From positions 432,728 to 496,727 of the forward strand of contig NZ_KE007346.1 in NCBI RefSeq assembly GCF_000400715.1: a stretch of 64,000 nt of DNA, read 5' to 3'. A program made the position numbers and the translations under genes. The stretch is from Acinetobacter genomosp. 15BJ. Lineage in GTDB: Bacteria > Pseudomonadota > Gammaproteobacteria > Pseudomonadales > Moraxellaceae. The notes beneath the pieces are model-generated. The model was not told where the DNA came from. It saw only the letters and a program-made list of their open reading frames with translations, and did no database searches. Shown piece by piece: positions 47,162 through 56,660 of this stretch. Numbering within the stretch: position 1 is the stretch's first letter; each line of letters begins with the position of its first letter.

Positions 47162-48166
47162 TCATTCGGCTGTGCGTAAAACAGTTCTAAATCCGACATG
47201 GGTTGCTGCCAAATCAAATTCTTGTGGATAGCGGCTACTGTTTCGGTAACGGGCACAAAAATTGGAGGCACATAGAAAAGAACCGCCTTTAAGCACATAT
47301 TGCGTTGCGGTGCTATTTTTTTGGCGCAGCTCTGCATAATTGCCCATGTGCTGATCATGTGCACCCTGATAAACAGAGGACGTCCATTCCCAGACATTGC
47401 CAATCATATCGAACAGCTTAAAGGCATTGGCAGGGTAACAGCCAACAGGCGCTACGTTTTCAAAATGATCTTCAACGCTATTGTTGAAAGGAAATTCGCC
47501 CTGCCAATAATTGGCTTGTGGATGTTGATGGGCATCTTGTGGTGCTTGATGTAAAGGGGTATCGGTTTTCGAACCTGCTTTGGCGGCATATTCCCATTCT
47601 TGCTCTGTTGGTAAATCCCGACCCAACCAAACGGCATAATGTTCTGCATCATTTTTGGTGACATAGCGAACTGGCTCAGAAGGAAGAGGGGCTTGACCTG
47701 CTATACCATTGGGTTTTTTCCATGTGTAATCTGCTTTCAGTTGCCACCATTGTTTGGGGTTGTTCGCATCAGGCGAAAATACCGCCGCCTGCTTTTGTTT
47801 TTCTGCATCGGTGATATAGCCGGTTGCTTTGACAAAACTGGAGAATTGGGCAACCGTCACCTCGGTTTGATCAATCCAAAAACTTGCTACTTGGCGTTGT
47901 GCTTGACCAAAATTCAATTCATCAGGATAGGCTAAGTTTGAACCCAGTTGAAATGAACCTTTGGGAATCTGGACCATGCCCGCGGTTTTACTCTTTTGCC
48001 ATGCTTCAGGTAAGCCTGAATACTGTTGGCATTGAGACAACGAGCCCAGTTGTAGCACTGAGCTACTTTGCATAGGCACGTGACTGTTAGGATCAGGCTT
48101 CGCTTTGCTACAGCCTGTCACGAGGGACAGGCTGCTGATTGAAACTAAAAAGCAAATCCACTTCAT
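47162..48166 (-). CDS. Formylglycine-generating enzyme family lipoprotein
   Basis: A 334-residue SUMF1/FGE-type protein with a lipoprotein signal (SSLSLVTGC, Cys 19). The FGE domain spans about residues 45-334, with IPKGSFQLGSN, FWIDQTEVTVAQFSSFV, LPTEQEWEYAAKAGS and GNVWEWTSSVY. The copper/active-site cysteine pair is present at 299 and 304 (GGSFLCASNFCARYR). Such enzymes convert the sulfatase active-site Cys to formylglycine. Its start overlaps the sulfatase stop by four bases, so the neighbour is the obvious substrate. Export is notable because cytosolic maturation is more usual. Confidence 0.9.
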   Translation of the reverse strand: MKWICFLVSISSLSLVTGCSKAKPDPNSHVPMQSSSVLQLGSLSQCQQYSGLPEAWQKSKTAGMVQIPKGSFQLGSNLAYPDELNFGQAQRQVASFWIDQTEVTVAQFSSFVKATGYITDAEKQKQAAVFSPDANNPKQWWQLKADYTWKKPNGIAGQAPLPSEPVRYVTKNDAEHYAVWLGRDLPTEQEWEYAAKAGSKTDTPLHQAPQDAHQHPQANYWQGEFPFNNSVEDHFENVAPVGCYPANAFKLFDMIGNVWEWTSSVYQGAHDQHMGNYAELRQKNSTATQYVLKGGSFLCASNFCARYRNSSRYPQEFDLAATHVGFRTVLRTAE

Positions 48167-49845
48167 TTGCGGAAATATTCCTGAACGCCATTTTGTTGAG
48201 TATATTTGTTATAGACATCGACAAGTTCTTGTAACTTGGCAGGATTATCTTGCGCTAAATTCTGAGTTTCACCGCGATCATTCTTGAGGTTATATAATTC
48301 CCAAGTACCTGTGCCAAGTTCTGATTTGCCTTGTAATGCAATTTTCCAGTCGCCTTGGCGTGCATATTTACTGCCATGCAGTTCATCTGCAAAACTAAAG
48401 TTAACTGGGCGAATGGCTTGCGCTTTATTGTCGAGCACAGGTTTCCAAGAATAGCCGCTTGGCGTATTGATTTGACGACCTTTGTATTGACCTTGTGGGA
48501 CGGCAATATTGGCATAGTCGAGCACGGTTGGGAACACATCCAATACTGAGGCAAAACCATGATGCGTGGCTTGGGCTTTGCTTTGATAAGGGAGTTTCAC
48601 AATTGCCGGTGCGGTGGTTGCACCTTCACCCGCAGTATCTTTCCAGAGGTGGAAAGGTGCAGCGCTGACTTCTGCCCAACGTGGTCCAACATAGTGATAA
48701 GAGCTTGATGTCCCCACGTTATTAACGCCGTTATCAAAACCTGCTTCGGCACCGTAATTGCCACGAATAAAGCCTTCTGCGCCATTATCTGAGACAAAGA
48801 AGATTAAGGTATTGTCATATAAATTATTGCGTTTTAAATATTGAATCACTCGACCAATATTGGCATCCAGATTTTCGACCATGCCTGCATAGATTTCCAT
48901 TCTGCGTGCTTCCAGCGCTTTTTGCTCGGTCGAAAGCTCATTCCATTTACCATATTTTTGCGGTGCATTTTGTGTGGTGATTGGTTCAGCTGCTTTAAAG
49001 TTTGCTGGAATTAATCCGAGTTGTTTTTGGCGGGCTATGCGTGCATCACGAATCACATCATAGCCAGCATCATAAACACCACGATAACGGTCACGATATT
49101 CAGCTGGTGCTTGTAAGGGCCAATGCGGTGCGGTGTAAGCGGCATAGGCAAAGAATGGCTTGCCTGAGCTTTTACCTGACTCGAGATAACTGATCAATTT
49201 GTCTGTGAAGTAATTGGTAGAGAAGAAATCATCGGGTAAGGATGAAATCGGAACTGGTTTACCATCTTCGGTATAAGTGGCATTACGCTTATAGGCAGCC
49301 GGTGCTTGTTTGAAATGTAGGTCTAAGCCCTGTAATAGCGTAAATGAATGATCAAAACCTTTGGCATGTGCGTTGGTTGCATCGGTTAAACCTAAGTGCC
49401 ATTTACCACTGATATAAGTTCGGTAACCGTTGTCTTTGAGGACTTCGGCAATGGAGAGTGAACGTTCATTCAAATAGCCCTCATAACCGGGTTGCCCTTT
49501 TAGATGCTCAGGTGTGAGTTCAGCCATTGCACCAATCCCCGCTAAATGATGATCAGTCCCCGAAATCAATTGTGAGCGTGTTGGCGAGCAGGTTGGCGCA
49601 GTATGATAATCCGTTAAAATGCGACCTGCTCGGGTCAATTCATCAATATTCGGGGTGTGAATTTCTCCACCAAAAGCACCTAAGTCTGAATAGCCTAAGT
49701 CATCTGCCATGATGAATAAAATGTTGGGTTGTTTCTTGGTTTCAACCACGGTGTTTGAATCATCAGAATCATTATTGCTGCAAGCTGAAATTGAAAGGCT
49801 AAATAATGCAATTGAAAGCGTGCTCAGGAGGCTGTTACGAGACAT
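48163..49845 (-). CDS. Arylsulfatase, Cys-type, lipoprotein
   Basis: A 560-residue type I sulfatase with a lipoprotein signal (SISAC, Cys 22). Metal-site Asp pair DD is in FIMADDLGYSDLGAFGG (48-49) and the formylglycine motif is CSPTRSQLISG (Cys 86). Further blocks are SGKWHLGL, the HxxF/FFAYAAYTAPHWPL segment and FFVSDNGAEG with Asp-Asn metal ligands. It hydrolyses sulfate esters, probably scavenging sulfur in the periplasm. It needs the adjacent FGE for activation. It is the first gene of the pair. Confidence 0.93.
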   Translation of the reverse strand: MSRNSLLSTLSIALFSLSISACSNNDSDDSNTVVETKKQPNILFIMADDLGYSDLGAFGGEIHTPNIDELTRAGRILTDYHTAPTCSPTRSQLISGTDHHLAGIGAMAELTPEHLKGQPGYEGYLNERSLSIAEVLKDNGYRTYISGKWHLGLTDATNAHAKGFDHSFTLLQGLDLHFKQAPAAYKRNATYTEDGKPVPISSLPDDFFSTNYFTDKLISYLESGKSSGKPFFAYAAYTAPHWPLQAPAEYRDRYRGVYDAGYDVIRDARIARQKQLGLIPANFKAAEPITTQNAPQKYGKWNELSTEQKALEARRMEIYAGMVENLDANIGRVIQYLKRNNLYDNTLIFFVSDNGAEGFIRGNYGAEAGFDNGVNNVGTSSSYHYVGPRWAEVSAAPFHLWKDTAGEGATTAPAIVKLPYQSKAQATHHGFASVLDVFPTVLDYANIAVPQGQYKGRQINTPSGYSWKPVLDNKAQAIRPVNFSFADELHGSKYARQGDWKIALQGKSELGTGTWELYNLKNDRGETQNLAQDNPAKLQELVDVYNKYTQQNGVQEYFRK

Positions 49846-49933
49846 GAGAATTGACTTAATTTTATAGAAGAATTAGGGTGAGTTTAGAGAGATGATTTTT
49901 ATGATAAAAATAATTAAAATTTGATTGTTAATC

Positions 49934-49965
49934 TAAAAAAAAGAAAAGCCCCAATGCAGGGGCTT
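49934..49965 (-). terminator. Terminator of the rhomboid gene (minus strand)
   Basis: AAGCCCC and GGGGCTT pair around AATGCA; on the minus strand the stem is followed by TTCTTTTTTTT. Confidence 0.82.
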
Positions 49966-49979
49966 ATTTCTAAGATGAT

Positions 49980-50597
49980 TTAAAATGGGATTTTGGTGAG
50001 TTGATTCAAGAAATGTGGAACAACCCTTGGCTCCAAGATGATGGTCACTACCACGCCATAGGCAGCACCCCAGAGATGCGCACTATGATTGATATTGCTA
50101 TTGCCGCGTTTACCTGACCAGATGCTATAGGCCACATATAAAATGGCAAAAATAATCGCAGGGACAGGAATAAAGAATACGAAGATCAAGTTCCATGGCT
50201 GGAACAGGATATAGGCAAACAGTACCGCTGAAACTGCACCAGAAGCACCTAAGCTCGCCCATCGTGCATCATGACGATGTTTCAGATAGCTCGGTAAAAT
50301 GGCTACAATCAGTCCGCCCAAATAGAACAAAACAAAGCCCATGTCATAGAAAAACTGACGATAGAAGCTTTCGATAATATTGCCGAAGAAAAACAGCGTG
50401 ATCATATTGAACAATAGATGCGTGCCATCGGCATGAATGAAACCATGCGTGATAAAACGGTCATATTGCCCACGTTGCATTGCAGGAGGCCAAAAGATCA
50501 AACGGTTCATCACCGCCTGATTGGAGAAGGCCAATAAGGAGATTGCAACAGTAATAATGATCAGAGTCACAGTGTGACCAAAGGGTAGATGTAACAT
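49980..50597 (-). CDS. Rhomboid-family intramembrane serine protease
   Basis: A 205-residue six-helix membrane protease. The catalytic Ser lies in SLGASGAVSAVLFAYI (GASG) and the His in NHSAHLWGAAYGVVV. HGFIHADGTHLLFNMITLFF is the family's helix-2 block with HxxxN. It cleaves transmembrane substrates. A second rhomboid lies at 60974. It is transcribed alone, divergent from nfuA. Confidence 0.9.
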   Translation of the reverse strand: MLHLPFGHTVTLIIITVAISLLAFSNQAVMNRLIFWPPAMQRGQYDRFITHGFIHADGTHLLFNMITLFFFGNIIESFYRQFFYDMGFVLFYLGGLIVAILPSYLKHRHDARWASLGASGAVSAVLFAYILFQPWNLIFVFFIPVPAIIFAILYVAYSIWSGKRGNSNINHSAHLWGAAYGVVVTIILEPRVVPHFLNQLTKIPF

Positions 50598-50750
50598 ATA
50601 GGTTTTAAATTGATCAGTGTCTAAGCAATAATGCCATTAAAAACTTAATAAACAATGTTCTTGCATAGAATTCCTACAAAAATGGTTGATTTTTTTTTAT
50701 TACCCTCCATCTTCGGTTAATATAACGACATCAGCTTGAGGATTATTGTT

Positions 50751-51389
50751 ATGTCGACTGAGAACACCAACACTGCTGTCGCAGAAGAAATTCCAAACCT
50801 TTTAATTACTCCATCTGCACAAGAGTATTTAGGTGATTTATTAGCAAAGCAAAATACCCCAGGAATTGGCGTTCGTGTTTTTGTAGAGCATCCAGGTACT
50901 CCACGTGCTGAATGTTGTATGGCATATAGCGCACCTGAAGAAGTGGTGCCGACAGACTATAAACAGGATTATCCTAATTTTCCTGCTTATGTTGATGCAC
51001 CTTCAATTCCGTATTTGGTTGACGCCGTAATTGACTACAACAAAGATCGTTTTGGTGGTCAATTAACCTTCCGTGCACCAAACTCGAAAGTACCGCGTGT
51101 CGGCCCAGATGCTTCAATTGAAGAACGTATTACCTATGTACTGCAATCTGAAATTAATCCAGGTCTAGAAGGACATGGCGGTAATTGTAGTTTGGTAGAA
51201 GTAAATAATGATCCAGAACACGGTCTGACTGCTGTGTTGAAATTTGGTGGTGGTTGCCAAGGTTGTTCTGCGATTGATGTTACCTTGAAGCAAGGTGTAG
51301 AAACCACTTTAAGACAGCATGTGCCTGAATTACAACGTGTAGTGGATCAAACTGATCATACGCAAGCAGAAGGCGCTTATTTTAAATAA
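50751..51389 (+). CDS. nfuA: Fe-S biogenesis protein NfuA
   Basis: A 212-residue scaffold delivering 4Fe-4S clusters. The N-terminal degenerate A-type domain (LLITPSAQEYLGDLLAKQNT, GIGVRVFVEHPGTPRAECC) is followed by the Nfu domain with the cluster motif GGGCQGCSAID (Cys 169 and 172). I chose the ATG at 50751, with GAGG eight bases before, over an in-frame start five codons earlier. Length and domain order match NfuA. Confidence 0.95.
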   Translation: MSTENTNTAVAEEIPNLLITPSAQEYLGDLLAKQNTPGIGVRVFVEHPGTPRAECCMAYSAPEEVVPTDYKQDYPNFPAYVDAPSIPYLVDAVIDYNKDRFGGQLTFRAPNSKVPRVGPDASIEERITYVLQSEINPGLEGHGGNCSLVEVNNDPEHGLTAVLKFGGGCQGCSAIDVTLKQGVETTLRQHVPELQRVVDQTDHTQAEGAYFK

Positions 51390-51415
51390 TCGCTGGAAAT
51401 TTACTGTATTTTTTA

Positions 51416-51439
51416 AAAGCCCTTTCGAGGGCTTTTTTT
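51416..51439 (+). terminator. Terminator of nfuA
   Basis: AAAAGCCCT and AGGGCTTTT pair around TTCG, followed by T run. Confidence 0.93.
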
Positions 51440-51512
51440 ATTGTTTAATCAAAACTGAGATGATTTTTCTTTATTCTATAAATAGATGTATGCAAAACAA
51501 AGTGAATTTATA

Positions 51513-51531
51513 AATAATAATAATTATCATT
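51513..51531 (+). promoter_or_regulatory. Fur-box-like site upstream of TonB receptor
   Basis: AATAATAATAATTATCATT matches the Fur consensus GATAATGATAATCATTATC at 14 of 19 positions, about 85 bases before the receptor start. It predicts iron repression. Confidence 0.6.
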
Positions 51532-51615
51532 TTTATTGAGTTTTATTTGTTTTTTGTTAGAATTCTCATGAATTTTTAAGCAAATCTTAAGATTTTTTCT
51601 GAATCAGGTGGGAAT

Positions 51616-53628
51616 ATGTCCAATACAATAGTACGTCAATCACTACTCACAATTTCTGTGTTGAGCGGTATGATGACCGTTGCACATGCAGCAGAAACTC
51701 AAACGAATAAAGATGCAGTGCAATTAGACAAGATTGTTGTGACTGCAAGCGGCTTTGAACAAGATATTAAAAAAGCGGCAGCCTCGATTTCGGTACTGAC
51801 ACAAGAACAAATCAATAAAAAAGCTTATCGTGATGTGACTGATGCACTTAAAGACGTGCCAGGGGTTGTTGTAACAGGTGGGGGCAGTTCAAGCGATATT
51901 AGCATCCGTGGTATGGGCAGTGCTTATACCGTAATTATGGTTGATGGTAAAAAAGTAAATACCCGCTCTGTACGACCAAATAGTGATAATTCGGGGATTG
52001 AGCAGGGTTGGTTGCCAAATATTGGCGCGATCGAACGTATTGAAGTCATCCGTGGCCCAATGTCTGGTTTATATGGCTCAGACGCGATGGGTGGTGTGAT
52101 TAATATCATTACCAAGAAAAATGTTACTGAGTGGACTGGATCAATCAAGCTTGATACCACATTACAGGAAAATTCTGACTCAGGTAATCAATACCAAACT
52201 AATGCGTATATTGCAGGTCCTTTGATCGCCAATCTCTTGTCTTTTAAAGCTAATGGCTTGTATTCACAGCGTGATGAAGATGAAATTTATGGTGGCTATA
52301 GCAAGCAAAAAATTCGTGCGGGTGGGGCTGCATTTAGCCTGACACCGAACGATGATCACACCATCGATTTAGAATATCAACGTTCAATTCAAAATCGAGA
52401 TGCAACGGTTGGAAAGAGCATTTCTCCAGTACAAACTGGACGAAACAAACCTGCTAATTCGCTTACTGATTATTATCGTACTGAATATAGCTTAACCCAT
52501 CGTGGCAAGATTGGTGCTGTAGAGACGCACTCATATATTCAACGTGAGGAAAATGAAAATCCATCACGTAATATGGAAGCGACGAACACCACTTTTAATA
52601 CCATCAATAAAATTAATTTTGATCGTCATAGCTTGAGCTTTGGTGGTATGTATTTAAAAGAAGAATTAGATGATAAAGGCAACCAGTTAAGCGTGGGTGG
52701 GGCGAAACCTGTTTCAAACCTTGATCGTTACAGTTGGGCATTATTTGCTGAAAATGCTTGGAACATTGTGGATGATTTCACTTTAACCACATCACTTCGT
52801 TTAGATAAAGATGAAAAGTTTGGCGACCACTGGAGCCCGAAGGTTTATGGTGTTTGGGGTTTAAATGACAACTGGGTGATCAAAGGCGGTGTGTCTACAG
52901 GTTATAAAACTCCAGCACTGCGTGCCACAGTCGCAGAGTGGGGTCAAGCAACGGGTGGTGGTCAGAGTAAAGGGGTGATTGTGGGGAACCCTGATCTAAA
53001 ACCTGAAAAAAGTGTGAACTATGAAGTTTCTTTCAACTGGGATAATTTGGATAACTTGACTGCTGGATTAACGCTGTTTAATAGTGAGTTTAAGGACAAA
53101 ATTACAGAAGTGAGAACCTGCCAAGGTGAAAATGTTGGTGCCTTAGAATGTGATTGGTTGGGTGAGAAGTTCGACTTTGTTAGCTTACGTGAGAACGTTG
53201 ATAAGGCTAGTATGCGTGGTGCGGAAGCAACCTTTGGTTGGAAAGTACTCCCTAATGTGAATTTGAGTGCGAACTATACCTTTACGGATACAGAACAAAA
53301 GAGTGGCGTGAATAAAGGCAAACCTTTAAATGAAATGCCAAAGCACATGTTTAACACCACAGCAGACTGGGAGATTAATGATCAGTTCTCAAGTTGGGGA
53401 CGAGTTAACTATCGTAGTAAAACCTCTGATTACTTGAGCCGTACTGCGATGGCGAAAGGTAAACCTGCGTATACCATGGTGGATGTAGGCGTAAACTATA
53501 AGCCAACACAAAATATCGCTGTTGCAGCGGGGATCTATAACTTATTTGATAAAGAGATTGATACAGCAACCTATAATTATGTATTAGATGGTCGCCGTTA
53601 CAATCTTGGCGTGACGTATAGCTTCTAA
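51616..53628 (+). CDS. TonB-dependent outer-membrane receptor (FepA/CirA type)
   Basis: A 670-residue receptor. After a signal peptide cleaved near AHAAET, the TonB-box/plug begins LDKIVVTASGFEQDIKKAAA and continues DALKDVPGVVVTGGGSSSDI, SIRGMGSAYTVIMVDGKKVN and RIEVIRGPMSGLYGSDAMGG, all close to FepA/CirA/PfeA catecholate receptors. The 22-strand barrel ends RRYNLGVTYSF with a terminal Phe. Unlike the other receptor in this window it is intact. A Fur-like site supports a ferric-siderophore role. Confidence 0.9.
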   Translation: MSNTIVRQSLLTISVLSGMMTVAHAAETQTNKDAVQLDKIVVTASGFEQDIKKAAASISVLTQEQINKKAYRDVTDALKDVPGVVVTGGGSSSDISIRGMGSAYTVIMVDGKKVNTRSVRPNSDNSGIEQGWLPNIGAIERIEVIRGPMSGLYGSDAMGGVINIITKKNVTEWTGSIKLDTTLQENSDSGNQYQTNAYIAGPLIANLLSFKANGLYSQRDEDEIYGGYSKQKIRAGGAAFSLTPNDDHTIDLEYQRSIQNRDATVGKSISPVQTGRNKPANSLTDYYRTEYSLTHRGKIGAVETHSYIQREENENPSRNMEATNTTFNTINKINFDRHSLSFGGMYLKEELDDKGNQLSVGGAKPVSNLDRYSWALFAENAWNIVDDFTLTTSLRLDKDEKFGDHWSPKVYGVWGLNDNWVIKGGVSTGYKTPALRATVAEWGQATGGGQSKGVIVGNPDLKPEKSVNYEVSFNWDNLDNLTAGLTLFNSEFKDKITEVRTCQGENVGALECDWLGEKFDFVSLRENVDKASMRGAEATFGWKVLPNVNLSANYTFTDTEQKSGVNKGKPLNEMPKHMFNTTADWEINDQFSSWGRVNYRSKTSDYLSRTAMAKGKPAYTMVDVGVNYKPTQNIAVAAGIYNLFDKEIDTATYNYVLDGRRYNLGVTYSF

Positions 53629-53662
53629 ATGACAATAAGGAAAGGATAGGGCAGCAAATGCC

Positions 53663-54670
53663 TTATCCTTGTTTATTTAAGATTTGATTGACTGCTTCAG
53701 AATAATAAAACTTCTCTAAATACGCGCGTGCGCGTTGTCTTAAATAACCTGTCTGGATGACTTGCTGTAAAACAGGGCTGAGTAAATGGCTCAGTTCATT
53801 TTCAATTAAGGCTTCATCGATATTCAGATCACGTAATAAAAGGTCAAAAGTTCGCTCCTGATTACGGGCATACCATGCATAGACACCATCATGCACTTGT
53901 TGTTTGAGATAAGGTGTTTGACGGATATGTTCCCAAATTTCATGTCCCATGCCCACTGTTTTAGGCAAATCTTGTACTTCGACATAATTACGCAAAACCG
54001 ATAAAGGCATAAGTTTAATTTTATGCCAAAGGTTGGCCTGAAAATGGTAAAGCTTGTCATCATTAAAATGCTGATTTAAGACTTTTTCACTCATTTGACT
54101 GATTTTTAAAATATTCTTTTGCAGGTAATGTCCAATTGTTTCATTTAGATTGGAATCAGTCACTGATTCTAAAACCGATTTACCCATTTTCATAAAATGT
54201 CCAACACCTGGAACACGTTTAGACATCATAGAGTTATCTAAATAATCTTGAATAGAATGTTGAATCAATTGGGTAATCAATGCAGAAAAGGCGGGGTTGT
54301 TCACCACTGTTCTGATCAAACGCTGCCGATGTCCACTCTTGCTCGCCACATACTGGGCGATTGAATCGATGGTCAGTACAGGGATAACATCTTCAATGGT
54401 GGTTTGATCATTGATGGGGTGAATCAAGGCAAAGCGAATATGTTCCGCAATTTGTTCGACTAAGAATGCACTGGCAGGTGTAGCTAAAATTTGTTTTTCG
54501 ATAAGCTCAAAGATTTGTTCAAATGACCAAATATGCTGTAGCTGTTGTAAACGCAACCAATGATAGAACTGCTTAAACTCAAGTTGAATGGTTTCTGCGT
54601 GTGCAAACTCAGCGTCAAGAAAATCAAGTTGAGCATCAATCAGTTGTTCTATCATGGGTTGTTTAGACAT
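53663..54670 (-). CDS. Conserved-looking hypothetical protein, 335 residues
   Basis: A soluble, all-helical protein without signal peptide. No family recognised. Notable segments are KRVPGVGHFMKMGKSVLESV, reminiscent of proteins with membrane-interacting helices, and repeated Gln/Leu-rich helices at the N-terminus. Codon use is typical. It lies 24 bases after the hydrolase gene on the same strand and is likely co-transcribed with it. Confidence 0.62.
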   Translation of the reverse strand: MSKQPMIEQLIDAQLDFLDAEFAHAETIQLEFKQFYHWLRLQQLQHIWSFEQIFELIEKQILATPASAFLVEQIAEHIRFALIHPINDQTTIEDVIPVLTIDSIAQYVASKSGHRQRLIRTVVNNPAFSALITQLIQHSIQDYLDNSMMSKRVPGVGHFMKMGKSVLESVTDSNLNETIGHYLQKNILKISQMSEKVLNQHFNDDKLYHFQANLWHKIKLMPLSVLRNYVEVQDLPKTVGMGHEIWEHIRQTPYLKQQVHDGVYAWYARNQERTFDLLLRDLNIDEALIENELSHLLSPVLQQVIQTGYLRQRARAYLEKFYYSEAVNQILNKQG

Positions 54671-54694
54671 AAAATCTCAAATTATTAATCAAAT

Positions 54695-55711
54695 TTATGG
54701 TGATGGTGCAGTTGCAGGTTTTTGTGCCTGAATCTTGCTTAAAAATGGTAAATATTGCTGAACCACCAATTGATCTGCTTCCAAGATTGGCATATGTCCA
54801 ACATTATCCAAGATCACAGGTGTTTGCGCATTTTTCATCAGTGATTTTAACTCAGGTGCAACTTCAACATTGATAATTTTATCTTGTTTGCCCCATAAAA
54901 TGAGCGTTGGTGCATCAATTGATCGCGCAAGTAAAGCAAATGAATCTGGTGTATATAATTTATTGAGAGCAATGATTTGATCGACCATCTTTTGAGTTTG
55001 CTCAACTTGGCCAATCATCATTTTCTCTTGGGCTTGAGCAATTTCCTTTGGAATAAATGGTGGTGTGTACATGGCTTGTTGCATTAAGAAATTAAAGTCA
55101 CCTTTCTTGCTCACAATCATGTTTTTCAATTGATTTGGATCTTTTAGGTAAGGGGTAGTGGCAGACTTATAAACACCAGCTGCATCAATCAAGAACAAAC
55201 TTTTGGTTTCAAATGGATATTGACCTGCATACAGCATTGCAATTGAGCCACCCAATGAATGACCTGCAACATGCGCTGGTCCTGTGAGATTAGCCGCTTC
55301 GACAAAACGACGCAATTTTTCTGTCACGTTTGGAACTGAATAATCAAAGTCTTTCGGAACGTGTGTTTCTCCGCTGGCTGGAAGATCTGGAATAACCACA
55401 TGATAATTTGCTGTGAGCGCACGTGCGACACGGTTCCAGTTGTCGCGACTTCCTGCTAAACCATGTATCAAAATGACGATAGGTTTTCCTGCTTGTCCAC
55501 CTTCACTATATGACCATGTGATATCACCCACTTTTAAAGTCTTTGTTTGCAGCCCAGCCCATGCACGCTCTTGTTGCAGAACATTCTGAAAGCTCATCTC
55601 AATTTCCGCAGCTTGCGTCGTGCTCATCGCAACTGTTGTGAAACTACATGCAAGTAATGCGGCGGTTAAGGTCTTACGAAAGGGGAAGGAAAATCGATTT
55701 CTCATGTTCAT
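54695..55711 (-). CDS. Exported alpha/beta hydrolase (lipase/esterase type)
   Basis: A 338-residue hydrolase with a Sec signal peptide (LTAALLACSFTTVAMSTTQA). The fold shows the oxyanion loop VILIHGLAGSRDNW, nucleophile elbow AGHSLGGSIAMLYA (Ser), TLILWGKQDKIIN (Asp) and NVGHMPILEAD (His). The closest groups are periplasmic or secreted lipases and esterases. An in-frame ATG two codons later is equally possible. It is followed by the helical hypothetical gene. Confidence 0.88.
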   Translation of the reverse strand: MNMRNRFSFPFRKTLTAALLACSFTTVAMSTTQAAEIEMSFQNVLQQERAWAGLQTKTLKVGDITWSYSEGGQAGKPIVILIHGLAGSRDNWNRVARALTANYHVVIPDLPASGETHVPKDFDYSVPNVTEKLRRFVEAANLTGPAHVAGHSLGGSIAMLYAGQYPFETKSLFLIDAAGVYKSATTPYLKDPNQLKNMIVSKKGDFNFLMQQAMYTPPFIPKEIAQAQEKMMIGQVEQTQKMVDQIIALNKLYTPDSFALLARSIDAPTLILWGKQDKIINVEVAPELKSLMKNAQTPVILDNVGHMPILEADQLVVQQYLPFLSKIQAQKPATAPSP

Positions 55712-55933
55712 TGTTCTGTCCTTGATTTATTTTTAAACACTATTGATTATTAGGGAAGACGCTAGAGGAGTCATTTGCATAATTTACAGATGTATGGAAA
55801 TTCTTGCCAATGAAATCATCAATTTTCTACGATTTTCTCAATGAAAAGAGTGCGAGTTTGAGTGAGAGTTTCTGTTTTTGTCAGTGACTTTCAAACAGGT
55901 GCACATTAAACTGTTTGCCTAGCTCAATCACAA

Positions 55934-56560
55934 ATGGATACACGCATGCTCACCGCACAAGAAGCATTAGAACGTTTAAAAGCTGGTAATGCCCGTTTTG
56001 TAAAAGGAGAAGCAGTTCAACAAAAATTGTTGTCTCACCAAGAACGTGCCGAGATGGCAAGTGATCAAAATCCTTTTGCAATTGTTTTAGGTTGTTCTGA
56101 TTCACGTGTACCTGCAGAAATGGTGTTTGACCAAGGTTTGGGTGACTTGTTCGTGATTCGTGTTGCAGGAAATATTGTTGCACCTTCACAGGTTGGAAGT
56201 GTTGAGTTCGCTGCAGAGCGTTATGATTGTGCAGTTGTGGTAGTACTTGGTCATAGTCATTGTGGTGCGATTCAGGCCACGATTGATACTTTGATGCATC
56301 CTGATCACCCGCCTTCATCGAATTTAATGTCGATCGTGAACCGTGTTCGCCCTTCGGTTGAAATTTTGATGCAAACTGAATTGAAAAATGATTTGAAAAA
56401 GCTTTCTGCGCATGCAGTTCGTTCAAATGTATTTGCTTCAGTGAATCAACTTCGTCATGGTTCTGCCGTGCTGGAAAGCCTGATTGAAAAAGGTAAAATG
56501 ATTGTGGTTGGGGCAGAATATTCGCTTGAAACGGGTGAAGTAACTTTTTTTGATTTTTAA
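55934..56560 (+). CDS. Beta-class carbonic anhydrase
   Basis: A 208-residue zinc enzyme interconverting carbon dioxide and bicarbonate. The zinc ligands and dyad are present: GCSDSR (Cys 54, Asp 56, Arg 58) and HSHCG (His 107, Cys 110). The flanking VIRVAGNIVAPSQVGSVEFA block is characteristic of the bacterial beta class. Cytoplasmic, no signal. It ends at a strong terminator. Confidence 0.94.
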   Translation: MDTRMLTAQEALERLKAGNARFVKGEAVQQKLLSHQERAEMASDQNPFAIVLGCSDSRVPAEMVFDQGLGDLFVIRVAGNIVAPSQVGSVEFAAERYDCAVVVVLGHSHCGAIQATIDTLMHPDHPPSSNLMSIVNRVRPSVEILMQTELKNDLKKLSAHAVRSNVFASVNQLRHGSAVLESLIEKGKMIVVGAEYSLETGEVTFFDF

Positions 56561-56565
56561 AGCAG

Positions 56566-56595
56566 ATGGCGAGTTGAGAAACTCGCCATTATTTT
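56566..56595 (+). terminator. Terminator of the carbonic anhydrase gene
   Basis: ATGGCGAGTT and AACTCGCCAT pair around GAGA, followed by TATTTTAT. Confidence 0.8.
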
Positions 56596-56660
56596 ATCAT
56601 TAATGCTTTATATCCATCGTTGATAAAATTTGGATGTTTCAATTAAAGAGCAGCTTTACT

